Shown: in pieces, positions 11,717 through 14,262 of the stretch | How the letters are laid out: each line of letters opens with the position of its first letter | Position numbering within the stretch: position 1 is the stretch's first letter | DNA from: Actinomycetes bacterium | GTDB taxonomy: Bacteria > Actinomycetota > Acidimicrobiia > Acidimicrobiales > SZUA-35 | Length of the DNA: 14,262 bases | Assembly (NCBI GenBank): GCA_024227975.1 | Contig: JAAETV010000699.1 | Coordinates: 1-14,262, forward strand | Direction of reading: 5' to 3' | Program-made: the position numbers and the translations under genes | Notes under the pieces: model-generated | Seen by the model: only the letters and a program-made list of their open reading frames with translations | Databases searched by the model: none | Told to the model about the DNA's origin: nothing

Positions 11717-14101
11717 GTGACGTGTGACCCCGGCGACGTGCCCTGCACGTTGGTGAGCAAGTCCTCCCAGCTCCACGAGCTGGAGCGGGCATTGGCCGAT
11801 GCCGACCACCTGGCCATCGACACCGAGGTGCCGGTGAGTGGGCCGAAGGCACAAGAGATGCGGGTCATGTCGATCGCCCTTCGTGCCATCGACGGTTCGG
11901 AGCGGGCCTTCGTCGTCGATGGTCGCGATCTGGATGCCTCGCTGCTTGCCCCCCTCCTGACCGGGAGAACCGCCGACGCCTGGAACGCCAGCTTCGACGC
12001 CCGGGTGGTAGACGCTGCGGTCTGGAGCTCGACCGACACCACGCCGGGGCTGTCATGGTGGGATGCTCAGCTGGCCGATGCCCTACTCCACCAGGGCCGC
12101 AGCGGCTTCACCTGGTATCACGGGTTGGCTTGGGCGACCGAGCACTATCTCAACCTCAGAGCCGAAGGCAAGGGTGGGGTGCAATTGTCCTACACCGCCT
12201 TCGATGACCTCAGCCCGGAGCAAGTTTCCTATGCGGCGGCCGACGCGGTCGAGACCCTCTGGGTCAGTGACTCGATCCGGGAGGAAGTACGGCAGGCCGG
12301 GCTGGAACAGATCTGCGATATCGAGATGCAGGCTCGACCGTTCCTGGATCAGATGGAGCGGACCGGACTGCCATTCGACTGGGCCGGATGGCAGGGTGAG
12401 CTGGGGCGGATCGAACAGCAGAACCGTGAGGTCGTTGGACAGCTCGCCAGCCTCACCGGTGGCGGTCAGGGAACCCTGTTCGATGACATCGTCGAGCCGA
12501 CATGGAATCCGGCCTCTGACCTCCAAGTCCGTCAGGCCCTCAATCGCTGGGCTGAAGATCCGGTGCGGTCCTGGACATCGCTCAGATTCGGAGAAGCTCG
12601 GCTCCTCAGCAATCTGGACTCGGTGACGGCATCGGTGTTGAGGGAGATAGGCGGCGACCTGTGCGAGACTCTGCTCCGGTTCCGAAGCCTCTCCAAGATA
12701 TTGAGCACCTACGGAGACTCGATTCTCGAACACCTCGACGACGACGGCCGTCTCCGCCCCCAGTATCTGCAAGTGGTTGGGACGAATACTGGGCGGCTGG
12801 CCAGCCGAAACCCGAATGCCCAGAACTTCACCCCACGCATGAAGCCCTACGTTCGACCGGCCACCGAGGATCGGGTATTCGTTCATGCCGACCTCAGCCA
12901 GGCAGAGCTGCGCTACCTGGCCCAAGTCGCCGATGATGCACCGTTGCGCCAAGCTTTCGCCCGCGGTGACGATGTACATGCCAGCACCGCGGCGAGCATG
13001 TTCGGGTTCGATGCCGACGCCCTAGAGGTGGAGGATCCCGACCGCTTCAAGCACCTCCGCCAGATTGCCAAGGCCCTCAATTTCGGGATTGCCTATGGTT
13101 CGGGGGCCGCCGCCCTGGCCCGGTCCCTAAGCGCCGAAGGCACACCGACCACGGTCGACGAGGCGTCTGACCTGCTGGCCCAGTACCGGCGCACCTACCC
13201 CGGTACTGCGGCCTGGGCCGAGGCTCGTATCGCTGAGATCCAGGTCATTCGGGAGCAAACGGCCGGCATCGACTGGACGGTCACCATGCGACTGGCTCGA
13301 GGCTTCAGTGAGGTTGCCACTATCCGCCGAAGCTTCCGCAAGGCCAGCAACCGATGGCCGACGGCTACCGAGATCGCCGCTGTGCATCCTGAGCGTCATG
13401 GGCCGGATCAGGGGGATCTGCTCGCCAACATCGAGTGGCTGCTGGGCTATTCAGGGCCGGTGGCTCTTCTTCCCGATGGTGAACCGTTCACCTTCGCCAG
13501 CCGGACCGTGGCTGGCCGTCGTCAACAGTTCAATCTCCACCTCGACCGGCTCTTCCTCCATGCCGCCGTCGAGATCATCGGCAACCCTTCACCGGCGCTG
13601 GTTGAGGCCCGCCGCCGTTTCGAGCACGATCACTCGGTCGTACTCCACGACAGTAGAGGACCACTTTCCGCCGCTGAACTTGCTCGCCCTTTCGAGGATC
13701 GGGCCCTGCGGAGGCGATTCATCGAGGCCGTCGGAATCGACGCGGGCGAAGGGGTCGCTCATCGATTCCTGAGGCGAGCAGCCAAGGAACGTGTCTCTGT
13801 CATGGTGAACGCCTGGCGCAATGCTCCGATCCAGGGTGGTGTCGCCGACATCATGCTTGCCGCCTACGCCGACTTGCACTCCCGCCTCCGTCGCTACCCG
13901 GAGGCCAAGCCGGTGCAGACCGTCCATGACTCTGTGGTCGTCGAATGCCCGGTCGCCGACGCACCACGCCTCGTCGAGGAGGTGCGCCTAGCCCTGGAGC
14001 AGGCGTCGTCGAACTTCTGCCCCGATGTCGTCCCCAAGGCCGACGTCGACATCCGACGATCCTTGTCGGAAGCCGACGTGCTGTCGGCCGATGAGGTCTG
14101 A
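11717..14101 (+). CDS. Family A DNA polymerase with 3'-5' exonuclease domain (atypical PolA-like)
   Basis: A Klenow-type polymerase without a 5'-nuclease domain, about 794 aa. The exonuclease domain is complete: D35 and E37 (AIDTE), N90/D94 (WNASFD), and Y172...D176 (YAAAD), so proofreading is expected. Polymerase motif A is DLSQAELR with D392 and E397 (usual DYSQIELR). The O-helix is R448...K452...F456 with Y460. NAPIQG begins at N702. Motif C is VHDS (H737, D738, S739) where Glu normally follows Asp. Two extra segments of roughly 75 residues each lie between YPG (494) and GRR (600), and between GRR and N702, where Pol I has only about 25-30 residues each. The start is uncertain: GTG 11717 is chosen because coding-type third-position bias begins there; ATG 11666 and GTGs at 11738 and 11753 are alternatives. 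Probably repair or translesion synthesis rather than the main Pol I (inference). Confidence 0.85.
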   Translation: MTCDPGDVPCTLVSKSSQLHELERALADADHLAIDTEVPVSGPKAQEMRVMSIALRAIDGSERAFVVDGRDLDASLLAPLLTGRTADAWNASFDARVVDAAVWSSTDTTPGLSWWDAQLADALLHQGRSGFTWYHGLAWATEHYLNLRAEGKGGVQLSYTAFDDLSPEQVSYAAADAVETLWVSDSIREEVRQAGLEQICDIEMQARPFLDQMERTGLPFDWAGWQGELGRIEQQNREVVGQLASLTGGGQGTLFDDIVEPTWNPASDLQVRQALNRWAEDPVRSWTSLRFGEARLLSNLDSVTASVLREIGGDLCETLLRFRSLSKILSTYGDSILEHLDDDGRLRPQYLQVVGTNTGRLASRNPNAQNFTPRMKPYVRPATEDRVFVHADLSQAELRYLAQVADDAPLRQAFARGDDVHASTAASMFGFDADALEVEDPDRFKHLRQIAKALNFGIAYGSGAAALARSLSAEGTPTTVDEASDLLAQYRRTYPGTAAWAEARIAEIQVIREQTAGIDWTVTMRLARGFSEVATIRRSFRKASNRWPTATEIAAVHPERHGPDQGDLLANIEWLLGYSGPVALLPDGEPFTFASRTVAGRRQQFNLHLDRLFLHAAVEIIGNPSPALVEARRRFEHDHSVVLHDSRGPLSAAELARPFEDRALRRRFIEAVGIDAGEGVAHRFLRRAAKERVSVMVNAWRNAPIQGGVADIMLAAYADLHSRLRRYPEAKPVQTVHDSVVVECPVADAPRLVEEVRLALEQASSNFCPDVVPKADVDIRRSLSEADVLSADEV

Positions 14102-14111
14102 GACCAGACCT
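14094..14111. terminator. Hairpin spanning both stop codons of convergent genes
   Basis: AGGTCTG (14094-14100) and CAGACCT (14105-14111) are perfect 7-bp arms around a 4-nt loop. The element overlaps the TGA of the polymerase gene and the TAG of the PAP2-like gene, which are only 8 nt apart. No T-run flanks it, but its placement suits a bidirectional transcription end. Confidence 0.45.
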
Positions 14112-14262
14112 ACAACAGGTTGCCAAGCAGATCGACTATCAGGGCGACGCCGATACCGACGACAATGCCGGCTGCGATCTCGATGCGGGTGTGGCCCATC
14201 CGCTCACGCAAGGGTCGCCCGTCGGCCTCGGCGTTCCCGTTGGCGAGGCGGTTGATGGCTTC
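14110..14262 (-). CDS. Divergent PAP2-family membrane protein (DUF212), C-terminal part
   Basis: The last 50 residues of a gene entering from the right edge. LRERMGHTRIEIAAGIVVGIGVALIVDLL matches the conserved end of the divergent PAP2 (acid phosphatase/vanadium haloperoxidase-related) family, in which an E-x-x-GH-T-x-x-E-hydrophobic motif precedes the final membrane helix. The preceding RLANGNAEADGRP is the usual polar linker. Function is unknown in the family. It converges on the polymerase gene with an 8-nt gap. The identification rests on a short segment. Confidence 0.65.
   Translation of the reverse strand, partial: EAINRLANGNAEADGRPLRERMGHTRIEIAAGIVVGIGVALIVDLLGNLL

Noticed and set aside
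12083..12979. Long open frame (298 codons) antisense to the DNA polymerase gene
   Set aside because: It lies wholly within the polymerase, which has all its motifs. Such antisense frames are expected in GC-rich genes, and this one has no recognisable domain or ribosome site.

Overview
The window looks like a chromosomal segment of a GC-rich actinobacterium. The evidence is strongly GC-biased third codon positions, frequent GTG/TTG starts, tightly overlapping operons, an actinobacterial-style lipoprotein with a long acidic linker, and an apparently leaderless promoter. A marine or soil Acidimicrobiia-like lineage is my guess; nothing in the window fixes the taxon. I see no tRNA, rRNA, CRISPR, transposase or phage structural gene.

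Layout. (1) 1-242 (-): 5' part of an unidentified membrane-anchored protein. (2) 364-3379 (-): a three-gene operon encoding a glutamate synthase split into three proteins: class II amidotransferase, GXGXG subunit and FMN/Fe-S synthase subunit, as in N-methylglutamate synthase MgsABC / rhizobial GlxBCD. (3) 3399-3440: twin TTGTATACAA-type operators in the divergent intergenic region. (4) 3521-5540 (+): an FCD-type GntR regulator overlapping a PuuB/OrdL-like FAD amine oxidase. (5) 5561-6091 (-): a MarR regulator divergent from (6) 6225-9265 (+): a complete ABC importer of the TrpXYZ type (lipoprotein, permease, ATPase). (7) 9278-9457: gene debris, a short piece matching the downstream AHSA1 gene followed by an internally deleted relic of a second FAD oxidase. 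(8) 9480-10645 (-): an ArsR-AHSA1 fusion regulator overlapping a VOC protein, with its operator lying between the -35 and -10 boxes. (9) 10720-11592 (-): a GNAT acetyltransferase fused to a CBS pair. (10) 11717-14101 (+): a family A DNA polymerase with proofreading domain, no 5' nuclease, two unusual insertions in the palm/fingers and a changed motif C. (11) 14110-14262 (-): C-terminus of a divergent PAP2-family membrane protein.

How the genes may work together. The split glutamate synthase, the FAD amine oxidase and the GntR regulator share one control region. They look like one amine-utilisation unit: make an N-substituted glutamate from an amine, then oxidise it. The relic of a second oxidase directly behind the ABC ATPase suggests that the importer once travelled with such an oxidase and may carry a related substrate. 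This is inference; substrates cannot be read from sequence. The right half (regulator/VOC, GNAT-CBS, polymerase) appears to be functionally unrelated.
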